DNA of 5,807 bases from Acidaminococcales bacterium. GTDB taxonomy: Bacteria > Bacillota > Negativicutes > Acidaminococcales > JAISLQ01. The DNA lies in the NCBI GenBank assembly GCA_031275255.1, contig JAISPA010000145.1:1-5807 (forward strand). The letters run 5' to 3'. A program made the translations under genes and the position numbers. Below, in pieces: positions 1 to 5,807 of the stretch (its first letter is position 1; each line of letters opens with the position of its first letter). The notes beneath the pieces are model-generated. The model was not told where the DNA came from. It searched no databases and saw only the letters and a program-made list of their open reading frames with translations.

Positions 1-1320
1 ATCGCCATTTTCCGCGTTATTTTTCTTTACCGCTTTTATGCGCTCAACCCTGAAACCTTTTGCCCTTACGACTTCAAAATCATAGCCGCCGCCGCTGACC
101 CTGTCGCCCGCTTGCGGCCGCCGTCCCAGCAGGCCGAATATGTAGCCGCCCAGGGTGTCGGCGTCATGTTCGGGCAAGCTAATTTCCAGTATTTCCTCTA
201 TGGCGCCAAGCAGCATCAAACCGTCAAATTCAAAGCTGCCGTCAGGGTTTTTCAGTAGGGGTTCTTCTTCCTGGTCGTATTCATCCTGCAAATCGCCGAC
301 AAGTTTTTCCATAAGGTCTTCCACCGTAACAATGCCGGCGGTGCCGCCGTATTCATCGGCGACTATCGCCAGCTGCAGGCGCCTTTTCTGCAAGGTGCGA
401 AAAGCGTCCGCCGCCGACAGGCCTTCAGGTATGGTAACGATTTCCCGCATTACCTGCCGCAGGTCGCGTTTGCCGGGCGCGGCGAACAAAAGGGCGATTA
501 TACCCCGTATATGCACCATGCCTATGATATGGTCTTTGTCCCCCTGGCAGAGCGGATAGCGGGTATATACGGATTTGCGCACGATTTTCAGGTTTTCGGC
601 AAAAGGGCGTTCGGCGTAAAGGCAGATTACATCCTGGCGCGGCGTCATAACCTCGCGCGCCAAGAGATCGGAAAAATCCAGCGCGTTGTCGATAATCCGG
701 CTGCCCATGCTGTCGATGACGCCGGCGCGTTCGCTCACGCCGATAATCATGCGCAATTCTTCCGGGGTATGGTTGTCGGCGGCGGCCCCAACCGGTAAAA
801 ACCGCAAAATGGTGTGCGCCGATTTGTTAAAAAAGCGGACGAAAGGACGGATGAGCCGGCTGAAAATATAAATAGGGCGCGCCGCGCCGAGCGCGACCGT
901 TTCGACTTTTTGCAAAGCCAGCGTCCTTGGCACAAGTTCGCACAAAACATTCTGAAAAAATACGGTCAGCCCGAAGCCCAGCGCAATTGCCAGCGGTACG
1001 GCCAGCCAGTCCGGCACGGGCAGCGGGCTGCTGTCGATAAGCGGCTTCAAAAAAGCAGCCGCCGCCGAAACGCCCAGCCATCCTATTGCCAAAGAGGTAG
1101 CCGTTATGCCTATTTGCGCCGTGCTTAAATAGGTGTCAAGCGCCTCGAGCATTTTCAGCAGGAAAGAAGCTTCCGCGCTGCCTTCTTTGGCCAGTTCTTC
1201 CAGCCGCGTCCCGCGGATGCGGACAAAAGAAAATTCCGCCGCCACGAAAAATCCGTTGAGAAAAATAAGCAGAAAACACGACGCCAGTTTAAGCAGGCTG
1301 TATAAAGGGATGTCTATAAG
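1..1320 (-). CDS. HlyC/CorC family membrane protein with CBS pair (3' end outside window, start unclear)
   Basis: This frame is open for 440 codons and runs off the left edge, so the extreme C-terminus is missing. Numbering from 1320, residues about 5-125 are a DUF21 transmembrane domain: a hydrophobic first helix ending in NGFFVAAEF (22-30), further hydrophobic stretches near 66-90 and 105-125, and ELVPRTLALQ (128-137). A CBS-domain pair spans roughly 220-345, with EVMTPRQD (223-230) and ADEYGGTAGIVTVEDLMEKL (321-340). A C-terminal CorC/HlyC transporter-associated domain covers about 355-437. The family includes CorC/YhdP/MpfA proteins linked to Mg2+ efflux or tolerance; the 'hemolysin' name is historical and I infer no toxin role. 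Length is near normal. The start is abnormal: two TGA codons (1326-1321) close the frame, and no in-frame ATG, GTG or TTG lies near the expected N-terminus. The coordinate given is the upstream limit of the open frame, not a proven start. Confidence 0.92.
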
Positions 1321-1324
1321 TCAT

Positions 1325-1456
1325 CACTCTCCGGAAGAGTTGGGCGCACACCGCCGCCGCCCGCCGCATCTATGCCCCCGCAGGCGCGGCGGGAAGGATA
1401 TGCGTTTCGGTTGAATAGGGACGGGGAATGCTGTGGGCGGCCCGGCTTTCGCCCAG
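1325..1456. other. Gap between era and the HlyC/CorC gene
   Basis: This is the only noncoding stretch of any length in the window. It is very GC-rich and contains a CCG-type repeat tract (1351-1367). The arms 1360-1367 and 1386-1393 could pair over 8 bp with an 18-nt loop, but no T-run follows in the direction of transcription, so I do not call a terminator. I found no convincing -35/-10 pair, so a separate promoter for the downstream gene is possible but not shown. A short reading frame starting at ATG 1369-1367 runs into the out-of-frame ATG at 1324 and ends at 1289 (26 codons); it looks like chance. Confidence 0.6.
1329..1332 (-). promoter_or_regulatory. Shine-Dalgarno-like GGAG before the HlyC/CorC gene
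   Basis: Read on the minus strand, GGAG lies 4 nt before an ATG at 1324-1322. That ATG is in a different frame from the HlyC/CorC protein and would make only 11 codons, ending at TAA 1291-1289. The same GGAG lies 8 nt before the first codon of the open CorC frame (CTT, 1320-1318) and 11 nt before ATA (1317-1315). It marks where initiation probably happens but does not settle the frame. Confidence 0.5.
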
Positions 1457-2365
1457 TCAGTACGCCCGGCCGAAGCCAAATTCACGCAGCGCGCCGTCGC
1501 GGTCGCGCCAATCATCCTTCACTTTTACCCACAGGTCAAGATACACCCTGTTGCCCAGCAGCGCCTGTATATCGGCGCGCGCCGCCTGGCCGATCTCCTT
1601 TATGAGCCGCCCGCCCGCGCCGATGATTATGCCTTTTTGCGAGGCCCGCTCAACGTAGACGGTCGCTCTGACGTACATGTCCTGATTTTCGCGCAATTTC
1701 ATTTCGTCTATCTGCACGGCGGCGGAATGCGGCACCTCGCCCGCCGTTACCCGGAGTATTTTTTCCCTGATCAGTTCCGCCGCCAGCAGTTGTTCCGGCT
1801 GGTCGGTGATCATGCCGTCAGGGAAATATTTCGGCCCGTAAGGCAGATGTTTTTCTATTTCCGCCAGAAGCGGCGTGAAATCCGTCTGATGCAGGGCGCA
1901 GACCGGAACGGCCGCGCTGAGCGGAAAACAATCCGCGTAGCTTTTGATGATAGGCAACAGGGCTTGCTTGTCAGGCAAAAGATCAATTTTGTTGACCGCC
2001 ATTATTACCGGCGCGTCCGCGTGGGCGAGTTTCGCCATGATGTATTCGTCGTCGCCGCCCTTTTTTTGCGACGCGTCCACGACGAAAATTATAACATTTA
2101 CTTCGTTCATGGCGCTTTCGGCCGCCTTGAGCATGAACGCGCCCAGTTTGCGCCGGGGTTTGTGAATGCCCGGCGTGTCGAGAAAAACCATTTGCGCAAA
2201 GTCCTGCGTCAGGACGCACATGATGCGGTTGCGCGTGGTCTGCGGCTTGTCGGAAACAATAGATATCTTACCGCCCACCAGCCGGTTGATCAAGGTGGAC
2301 TTGCCGGCGTTCGGCCGGCCGACTACCGCGATGAAGCCTGATTTGAACATTTTTCCTTCTTTCAT
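1457..2365 (-). CDS. era: GTPase Era, ribosome assembly factor
   Basis: Era is an essential GTPase that binds the 3' end of 16S rRNA during 30S subunit maturation and works at the inner face of the membrane or in the cytosol. The 302-residue length is normal. The G domain shows G1 GRPNAGKST (16-24), the G2 region TTRNR (43-47), G3 DTPG (63-66) and G4 NKID (125-128). The G5 position reads CAL (156-158) in VPVCALHQ, where most family members have SAL. The Era-specific ITDQPEQ...EIPHS-like segment (186-214) leads into a KH RNA-binding domain with IIGAGGRLIKEIG (247-259). The first ATG overlaps the cdd stop by 4 nt (ATGA), suggesting translational coupling. An internal ATG at 2350-2348, preceded by a purine-rich GAAGGA, would give a protein starting MFKSGF, closer to typical Era N-termini, so the true start may be five residues later. 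Confidence 0.98.
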   Translation of the reverse strand: MKEGKMFKSGFIAVVGRPNAGKSTLINRLVGGKISIVSDKPQTTRNRIMCVLTQDFAQMVFLDTPGIHKPRRKLGAFMLKAAESAMNEVNVIIFVVDASQKKGGDDEYIMAKLAHADAPVIMAVNKIDLLPDKQALLPIIKSYADCFPLSAAVPVCALHQTDFTPLLAEIEKHLPYGPKYFPDGMITDQPEQLLAAELIREKILRVTAGEVPHSAAVQIDEMKLRENQDMYVRATVYVERASQKGIIIGAGGRLIKEIGQAARADIQALLGNRVYLDLWVKVKDDWRDRDGALREFGFGRAY

Positions 2366-2781
2366 GGAGTTTCTTCGCCCGGCTTGTTTTTGGCAAAAGG
2401 CAAAGGCAGGAGTTCTTCCAGGCCGTAGGAGGCGATTTTGCCTTCGCGGCTGGCTATATGCACCTTTTTGACGCTAAATTCCCGCAATACCTGCAAACAG
2501 GCGCCGCAGGGCATAACCGAAGGCTGGTTTTCCGCCGTCAGCAAAATTTCAGCCAGCTCCCGGCTGCCGCCGCACACCGCGTTGCAAACGGCCGCCCGTT
2601 CGGCGCAGACGGTAAGGCCGCAGGAGGCGTTTTCCACATTGCAGCCCCCGTATATTTCGCCGTCCAGGCCGAGTACCGCTGCGCCTACTTTGAAACCAGA
2701 ATAAGGCGCGTAGGCTTTCTCCATCGCCGCGCGGGCCGTGGCCAAGAGCTTTTCCATCATATCTTCGCGGCCTGTTTTCAT
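2362..2781 (-). CDS. cdd: Cytidine deaminase
   Basis: This enzyme hydrolytically deaminates cytidine and deoxycytidine to uridine and deoxyuridine in pyrimidine salvage. At 139 residues it is the size of the small homotetrameric zinc class, such as the Bacillus enzyme. The substrate-binding segment YAPYSGFKVGAA (24-35) and GCNVENASCG (46-55, with N48 and E50) are present. The catalytic CAE has zinc ligand C59 and proton shuttle E61, and PCGAC supplies the other ligands C92 and C95, so the active site looks complete. Its ATG overlaps the ybeY stop by 4 nt and its stop overlaps the era ATG by 4 nt. A second ATG pair at residues 8-9 could also serve as the start, because family members usually begin shortly before the AMEKAYAPYS segment. 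The cdd-era pairing is common in Bacillota. Confidence 0.97.
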   Translation of the reverse strand: MKTGREDMMEKLLATARAAMEKAYAPYSGFKVGAAVLGLDGEIYGGCNVENASCGLTVCAERAAVCNAVCGGSRELAEILLTAENQPSVMPCGACLQVLREFSVKKVHIASREGKIASYGLEELLPLPFAKNKPGEETP

Positions 2782-3245
2782 GGCCTGGCCAGCCCGAGCT
2801 TTGCCATGATGGTTTCCTCTCTCTCTCGCATTATTTTCCTGTCGCGCGCGGTTATATGATCATAGCCCAAAAGGTGCAAAAAACCGTGCGCCGCCAGATA
2901 GCCCAGTTCGCGCGCGAGAGCGTGCCCGTATTCTTCCGCCTGGCGGGCGGCCTGCGGCAGGCAGATGACAATCTCGCCCAGCAGGTCTTTTTCCGGCCCG
3001 CCCGCGGCGGAATCTTCATCCCCTTCGTTCAGGGCGAAGGAGATGACGTCGGTTATTTTGTCCACCCCGCGATACTCCCGGTTGATGGAGCGTATTTTCA
3101 CGTCGTCCACCAAGGTTACGCTCACCTGGACGCGTTTTTCCAGTTTTTCCAAAGCGGCGGCAGCATTGAGCGTCCGTTTGATCAAACGCGCCTGTGCGCC
3201 GTCAGGCGGGCGGCCGGCCGTATCGACGCTTAAAAAAATACGCAT
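2778..3245 (-). CDS. ybeY: Endoribonuclease YbeY, 16S rRNA maturation factor
   Basis: YbeY is a metal-dependent single-strand endoribonuclease involved in 16S rRNA 3'-end maturation and late 70S quality control. The 155 residues match the family. The diagnostic metal site is HGFLHLLGYDH with H120, H124 and H130, in the H-x3-H-x5-H spacing. The conserved NREYRGVDKITDVISF (55-70) carries the invariant Arg59, and LLGEIVICLP (88-97) is the usual strand before the metal helix. The start ATG is 2 nt after the phoH stop; an AGGA about 12 nt upstream is only a distant ribosome-binding candidate, so coupling to phoH is likely. YbeY and PhoH/YbeZ neighbours are widespread and the proteins are reported to interact in some bacteria. 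Confidence 0.97.
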   Translation of the reverse strand: MRIFLSVDTAGRPPDGAQARLIKRTLNAAAALEKLEKRVQVSVTLVDDVKIRSINREYRGVDKITDVISFALNEGDEDSAAGGPEKDLLGEIVICLPQAARQAEEYGHALARELGYLAAHGFLHLLGYDHITARDRKIMREREETIMAKLGLARP

Positions 3246-3247
3246 TT

Positions 3248-4219
3248 TTATTTACGGTCCTGATCAAAATTATCATAAGCTTTAATCATCAGGCCGACAA
3301 TCTCGTGCCGCACCACGTCTTTTTCGGAAAAGCGCACTATCTTTATGCCGTCTATGCCCTGCAATACTTTTTCCGCGTGCGCCAGCCCGGATTGCTTGCC
3401 TTGCGGCAAGTCCGTCTGCGTGGCGTCGCCGGCGACCACCATCCTGGAGCCGAAACCCAGGCGGGTGAGAAACATCTTCATCTGTTCAGGCGTGGTGTTC
3501 TGCGCCTCGTCCAATATAATGAAAGAATCGTTTAAGGTGCGCCCGCGCATATAAGCGAGCGGAGCTACCTCGATCAAGCCTCTGCTCATGTGTTTTTGAA
3601 ACAATTCACTGCCTGATATGTCATAAAGCGCGTCATACAGGGGACGCAGGTAAGGATCGACTTTTTCCTGCAGGTCGCCCGGCAGAAAGCCGAGTTTTTC
3701 GCCCGCCTCGACCGCCGGCCTGGTCAGGATAATCCGCTCCGCGTCCTTGTTTTTCAACGCGTTGAGCGCCATGGCGACCGCGAGGTAAGTCTTGCCGGTG
3801 CCGGCCGGGCCGATGCCGATCGTTACGAAATTATGCCTGATGGCGTCAAGATACAGCCACTGCCCCAGCGTTTTTGACTTGATATGCCGCCCCCGGTTCG
3901 TAACGATGACCGTATCGGAAAACATCTTGTGCAGGTTGTCGGCGCGGCCTTCCTTGACCATCTGGATGCCGTAGCGCACATCGTGCGCCGTCAGCGGATA
4001 ACCTTGCCGGCACAGGAACAGAAATTCTTCAAACAGCCTTTTCAGCATAGCGGTTTCCCCGGCGTCGCCGGTCAGAAGTATTTCTTCGCCGCGGGTGAGT
4101 ATCCGGCAGGAAAAGGACTGGCCGATCAGCCGCAAAAATTCGTCGTTATGGCCGAAAATGCCGAGAGCTTCCGCCTGGTCGCGCAAAAGCACCTTGAGGG
4201 CGTTATCCGCGTTGCTCAA
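3248..4219 (-). CDS. phoH: PhoH family ATPase (YbeZ/PhoH type)
   Basis: This is a cytosolic P-loop ATPase of the PhoH/YbeZ family, thought to act on RNA together with YbeY; the exact reaction is not settled. At 323 residues it is close to the Bacillus protein. An N-terminal domain (about 14-110) precedes the ATPase core, with Walker A GPAGTGKT (137-144), TRPAVEAGEKLGFLPGDL (166-183), DPYLRPLYDALYD (188-200), PLAYMRGRTL (220-229) and Walker B FIILDEAQN (233-241). MKMFLTRLGFGS (248-259) and the GDATQTDLP segment (264-272) complete the signature. The first possible start is TTG at 4219-4217, two codons after the TGA of the upstream cyclophilin gene and in the same frame. A GAGGAAGGA tract (4240-4232) ends 12 nt before it, which is long. 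An in-frame GTG at 4192-4190 (residue 10) is an alternative that would keep all conserved sequence. Confidence 0.97.
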   Translation of the reverse strand: MSNADNALKVLLRDQAEALGIFGHNDEFLRLIGQSFSCRILTRGEEILLTGDAGETAMLKRLFEEFLFLCRQGYPLTAHDVRYGIQMVKEGRADNLHKMFSDTVIVTNRGRHIKSKTLGQWLYLDAIRHNFVTIGIGPAGTGKTYLAVAMALNALKNKDAERIILTRPAVEAGEKLGFLPGDLQEKVDPYLRPLYDALYDISGSELFQKHMSRGLIEVAPLAYMRGRTLNDSFIILDEAQNTTPEQMKMFLTRLGFGSRMVVAGDATQTDLPQGKQSGLAHAEKVLQGIDGIKIVRFSEKDVVRHEIVGLMIKAYDNFDQDRK

Positions 4220-4222
4220 ATT

Positions 4223-4810
4223 TCACTTCGTTCCTTCCTCAATCGTAACTTTTTTAATGACTACGTCTTCCAGCGGTTTGTCGCGCGCGCCCGTTTTTAC
4301 CTTGCCGATCGCCGCCACCACTTCCATGCCGGCGACCACCCGGCCGAAAACGCTGTGTTTGCCGTCAAGCCAGGGAGTGGGGGACAAGGTGATGAAAAAT
4401 TGCGAGCCGCCGGTATTGGGCCCGGCGTTAGCCATGGACAGCATGCCGGGTTTATCGTGTTTCAGGCGGGGCGAGAACTCGTCTTTGATCGTATAGCCGG
4501 GGCCGCCCGTCCCGTTGCCGTTGGGGTCGCCGCCTTGAATCATAAAGCCGTCTATGACCCGGTGAAAAATAAGCCCGTCGTAAAACCCGCGTTTGGCCAA
4601 AGCGGCAAAGTTGCCGACGGTCAGCGGCGCATCCTGTGTGAAAAGTTCTACTTTGAAAACACCCTTGGAGGTGTCGAATACCGCCAGGTTGCCGCCGGGC
4701 TGTTCCGGCCGGCCGGCCGCCGCTTCGCCTGCCGGTTTTACGCCCGCGCAGCCTGTGCCGAAAAGCAAAGCCGACAGGAAAAAAATCGCAATGGAAACCT
4801 TTTTCAGCAA
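4223..4810 (-). CDS. Cyclophilin-type peptidyl-prolyl cis-trans isomerase, predicted lipoprotein
   Basis: This is a cyclophilin that would catalyse cis-trans isomerisation of X-Pro bonds outside the cytoplasmic membrane. Residues 1-20 form a lipoprotein signal: KK at 3-4, a hydrophobic core, then FGTGC with Cys21 as the predicted lipidated residue. A flexible Ala/Gly/Pro-rich linker runs to about 42. The catalytic domain follows, with [14 protein letters not shown] (82-95: R84, F89, M90, Q92), [15 protein letters not shown] (126-140: N128, Q137, F139), W147-L148 and H152 in KHSVFG. These match the known active-site residues of cyclophilin A, so activity is likely. There is no ATG in frame before the signal peptide; TTG at 4810-4808 is chosen because a GGAGG lies 8 nt upstream and the signal peptide begins there. 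The start overlaps the hydrolase stop by 7 nt, and the stop is 3 nt before phoH. Confidence 0.95.
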   Translation of the reverse strand: MLKKVSIAIFFLSALLFGTGCAGVKPAGEAAAGRPEQPGGNLAVFDTSKGVFKVELFTQDAPLTVGNFAALAKRGFYDGLIFHRVIDGFMIQGGDPNGNGTGGPGYTIKDEFSPRLKHDKPGMLSMANAGPNTGGSQFFITLSPTPWLDGKHSVFGRVVAGMEVVAAIGKVKTGARDKPLEDVVIKKVTIEEGTK

Positions 4811-5550
4811 ATGCCATTCCTCCCATAATTATCTTTTAGCCAAACCATGACCGCGTCCAAACTGTCGGAGAAGCCGTTGACAAAGCGATGGTCGCCGCCT
4901 TTGACAAGGCAAAATCTCTTGTTGCCGCGCGCCAGCGCAAATGCTCTTTGCGCGTCTTCGGGCGGCGCAAGTTCGTCCTTTTCGCCGTGTACGAATAAAA
5001 GCGGCATGTCCGGCAAGGCGTCGAATGCGGCAAAAAGGTCGTAAGTCAGTAAATCTGTATAAAAATCCGGCGGCAAAACGCCTTTTCCCCATTCGTCGTC
5101 CAGTTCGGCCGGCCGCCCGAGACGCAGTTTATCCATGTTTTCTTTGCCCAGGGCGGCGGCAAGCGCGCCGGCTGCAGCAAACGGCGTCGACCAGAGGATC
5201 AGGCCGCGCACGCCGCGTGCTTTCGCGGCGGCAAGCAGGGAAGCGGCGCCGCCCATACTGCGGCCAAGCAATACAACATCAGAGCCGAACGCGCCGCGCG
5301 CATAAGCGATAACCGCCAAAAGCTCCTCTATTTGCCGGGAAAGGCTGCTGAGCGGCGTGAAGGGGAATCTGATCACGTTGAAGTGCTCCGACGCCGCTTG
5401 CGCCAGGATCGGCGCCCGCCCGCCGCCGTCCGGCGAGCCGCGGAAACCGTGGCTGACAATCAGCGACGCGGCCTGCCCTGAGTTCGCGCGCGCCGGGTGC
5501 AGGAAGCCGGGCAGGTTGTAATCGGCGCAGGGAATGACGATGTCCCGCAT
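4804..5550 (-). CDS. Alpha/beta hydrolase of unknown substrate
   Basis: This 248-residue protein has the layout of a serine alpha/beta hydrolase and no signal peptide, so it is probably cytosolic. The oxyanion-hole region is SHGFRGSP (33-40). The nucleophile elbow GRSMGG (96-101) has Ser98 in a G-x-S-x-G motif. The likely acid is Asp192 in [10 protein letters not shown] (187-196), and the catalytic His is His221 in KGGDHRF (217-223). The spacing of the three residues is normal and the triad is complete. The HGFRGS and GGDHRF signatures resemble the dienelactone-hydrolase/acyl-peptidase-like groups usually annotated only as 'alpha/beta hydrolase'; an esterase, thioesterase or peptidase role cannot be separated from sequence. 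The ATG overlaps the stop of the upstream 85-codon gene by one base (TGATG) and I see no strong ribosome binding site, so reinitiation is probable. Its stop lies inside the start of the cyclophilin gene. Confidence 0.9.
   Translation of the reverse strand: MRDIVIPCADYNLPGFLHPARANSGQAASLIVSHGFRGSPDGGGRAPILAQAASEHFNVIRFPFTPLSSLSRQIEELLAVIAYARGAFGSDVVLLGRSMGGAASLLAAAKARGVRGLILWSTPFAAAGALAAALGKENMDKLRLGRPAELDDEWGKGVLPPDFYTDLLTYDLFAAFDALPDMPLLFVHGEKDELAPPEDAQRAFALARGNKRFCLVKGGDHRFVNGFSDSLDAVMVWLKDNYGRNGIC
4819..4823 (-). promoter_or_regulatory. Ribosome binding site (GGAGG) deciding the TTG start of the cyclophilin gene
   Basis: GGAGG, read on the minus strand, sits 8 nt before TTG 4810-4808, inside the last codons of the upstream hydrolase gene. 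Two nearby ATGs (4826-4824 and 4817-4815) are in another frame and give no recognisable protein, so this site supports the TTG start. Confidence 0.75.
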
Positions 5551-5807
5551 CAGGCGTTATTTTCCGTAAAAAGTTCTATTTGCGCGCTTGCATCCGGCGT
5601 CTGCGTTGTATCTTCTTTCCGCTCCACAGCCGGGTGCGGCAATGCCGCGCCGGCGGCGCCTATGGGCGCCGGCTCCGGTGCGGTCAGTATCTTTCTCGCC
5701 GCCAGATCTTCATCCTGGTCGCTGCCCTCGGCGGCCAAGTTTTCGGCGGACAGTTCCACCGTCAAGATTTTCCTGATCACTTCCATGCAGTTTTCTATAT
5801 CGGTCAT
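5550..5807 (-). CDS. Small acidic protein of unknown function
   Basis: I do not recognise this 85-residue protein. Its ATG is the last codon position of the window, so an earlier start upstream cannot be excluded and its ribosome binding site is not visible. Residues 1-24 could form an amphipathic helix (MTDIENCMEVIRKILTVELS and on). The rest is rich in Glu, Asp, Ala and Pro, with a Pro/Ala stretch near 43-60, and is probably disordered. The pentapeptide RKILT occurs twice (12-16 and 38-42) but with different codons, so it is not a recent duplication. There is no signal peptide, membrane segment or Cys/His metal motif. Support for its being real is the clean TGATG junction with the hydrolase and its place in an unbroken same-strand gene run. 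It could also be the C-terminal part of a longer gene. Confidence 0.6.
   Translation of the reverse strand: MTDIENCMEVIRKILTVELSAENLAAEGSDQDEDLAARKILTAPEPAPIGAAGAALPHPAVERKEDTTQTPDASAQIELFTENNA

Noticed and set aside
155..559. 134-codon plus-strand frame opposite the HlyC/CorC gene
   Set aside because: The minus-strand frame encodes a textbook CBS pair and transporter-associated domain; the plus-strand product is Ser-rich and looks like a shadow.
1360..1393. Rho-independent terminator after era
   Set aside because: The stem is short with an 18-nt loop and no T-run on the transcribed side, so it does not meet the usual pattern.
1433..2341. 302-codon open frame on the plus strand opposite era
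   Set aside because: It mirrors the era codons almost exactly, as expected in GC-rich DNA, and its translation has no recognisable domain. Era on the minus strand has all its motifs.
2817..2827. CT dinucleotide tract in the 3' part of ybeY, a possible slippage site
   Set aside because: At 11 nt it is short, the frame is intact, and it encodes conserved-looking Arg/Glu residues; no sign of phase variation.
3884..4828. 314-codon open frame on the plus strand across phoH and the cyclophilin gene
   Set aside because: It is antisense to two confidently identified genes, crosses their junction, and its product is low-complexity and motif-free.
2313..5114. The 8-bp palindrome GGCCGGCC occurs at 2313, 3212, 4707, 4711 and 5107, more than expected by chance
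   Set aside because: At all four loci it encodes part of a Gly-Arg-Pro tripeptide (in Era, YbeY, cyclophilin and hydrolase) with GC-rich codons, so coding explains it without a DNA-level role.
5654..5671. GGCGCC-TATG-GGCGCC hairpin, terminator-like
   Set aside because: It lies inside the 85-codon gene, encodes an Ile-Gly-Ala-Ala run, is short and has no T-run after it.

Overview
The window is a single, densely packed run of genes, all on the minus strand, so it reads from high to low coordinates. I see no plus-strand gene, RNA gene, insertion sequence, CRISPR array or convincing terminator. The DNA is GC-rich, neighbouring genes overlap or nearly touch, and two consecutive genes start with TTG. 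The phoH-ybeY-cdd-era block is typical of Bacillota. The GC-rich composition and the CorC/HlyC-type gene after era would fit a diderm lineage such as Negativicutes, but that placement is inference and a tree would be needed.

In transcription order: an 85-residue acidic, low-complexity protein of unknown function (5807-5550) overlaps by one base an alpha/beta hydrolase (5550-4804). The hydrolase overlaps by seven bases a cyclophilin-type peptidyl-prolyl isomerase with a lipoprotein signal peptide (4810-4223). After a 3-nt gap comes phoH (4219-3248), then after 2 nt ybeY (3245-2778), which overlaps cdd (2781-2362) by 4 nt, which overlaps era (2365-1457) by 4 nt. A GC-rich gap of about 135 nt follows. 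Last is a CBS-domain membrane protein of the HlyC/CorC family (1320-1) that runs off the left edge of the window.

The core genes belong to RNA and ribosome biology: PhoH is an ATPase of the YbeZ type, YbeY is an rRNA-maturation endoribonuclease, and Era is a GTPase of 30S subunit assembly. Cdd adds pyrimidine salvage. The upstream trio (unknown protein, hydrolase, lipoprotein cyclophilin) is translationally coupled to this core but has no obvious functional link to it. Compared with the familiar Bacillus order, pgpH/yqfF and dgkA are absent between phoH and cdd, and a CorC-like gene follows era.

The oddest point is the start of the HlyC/CorC gene. Its conserved reading frame is closed by two TGA codons exactly where the protein should begin, and it has no in-frame ATG, GTG or TTG at a sensible position. 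An ATG with a nearby Shine-Dalgarno sequence lies one frame away. I do not see evidence for a new multi-gene system; the window is mostly a housekeeping operon with some unusual junctions.
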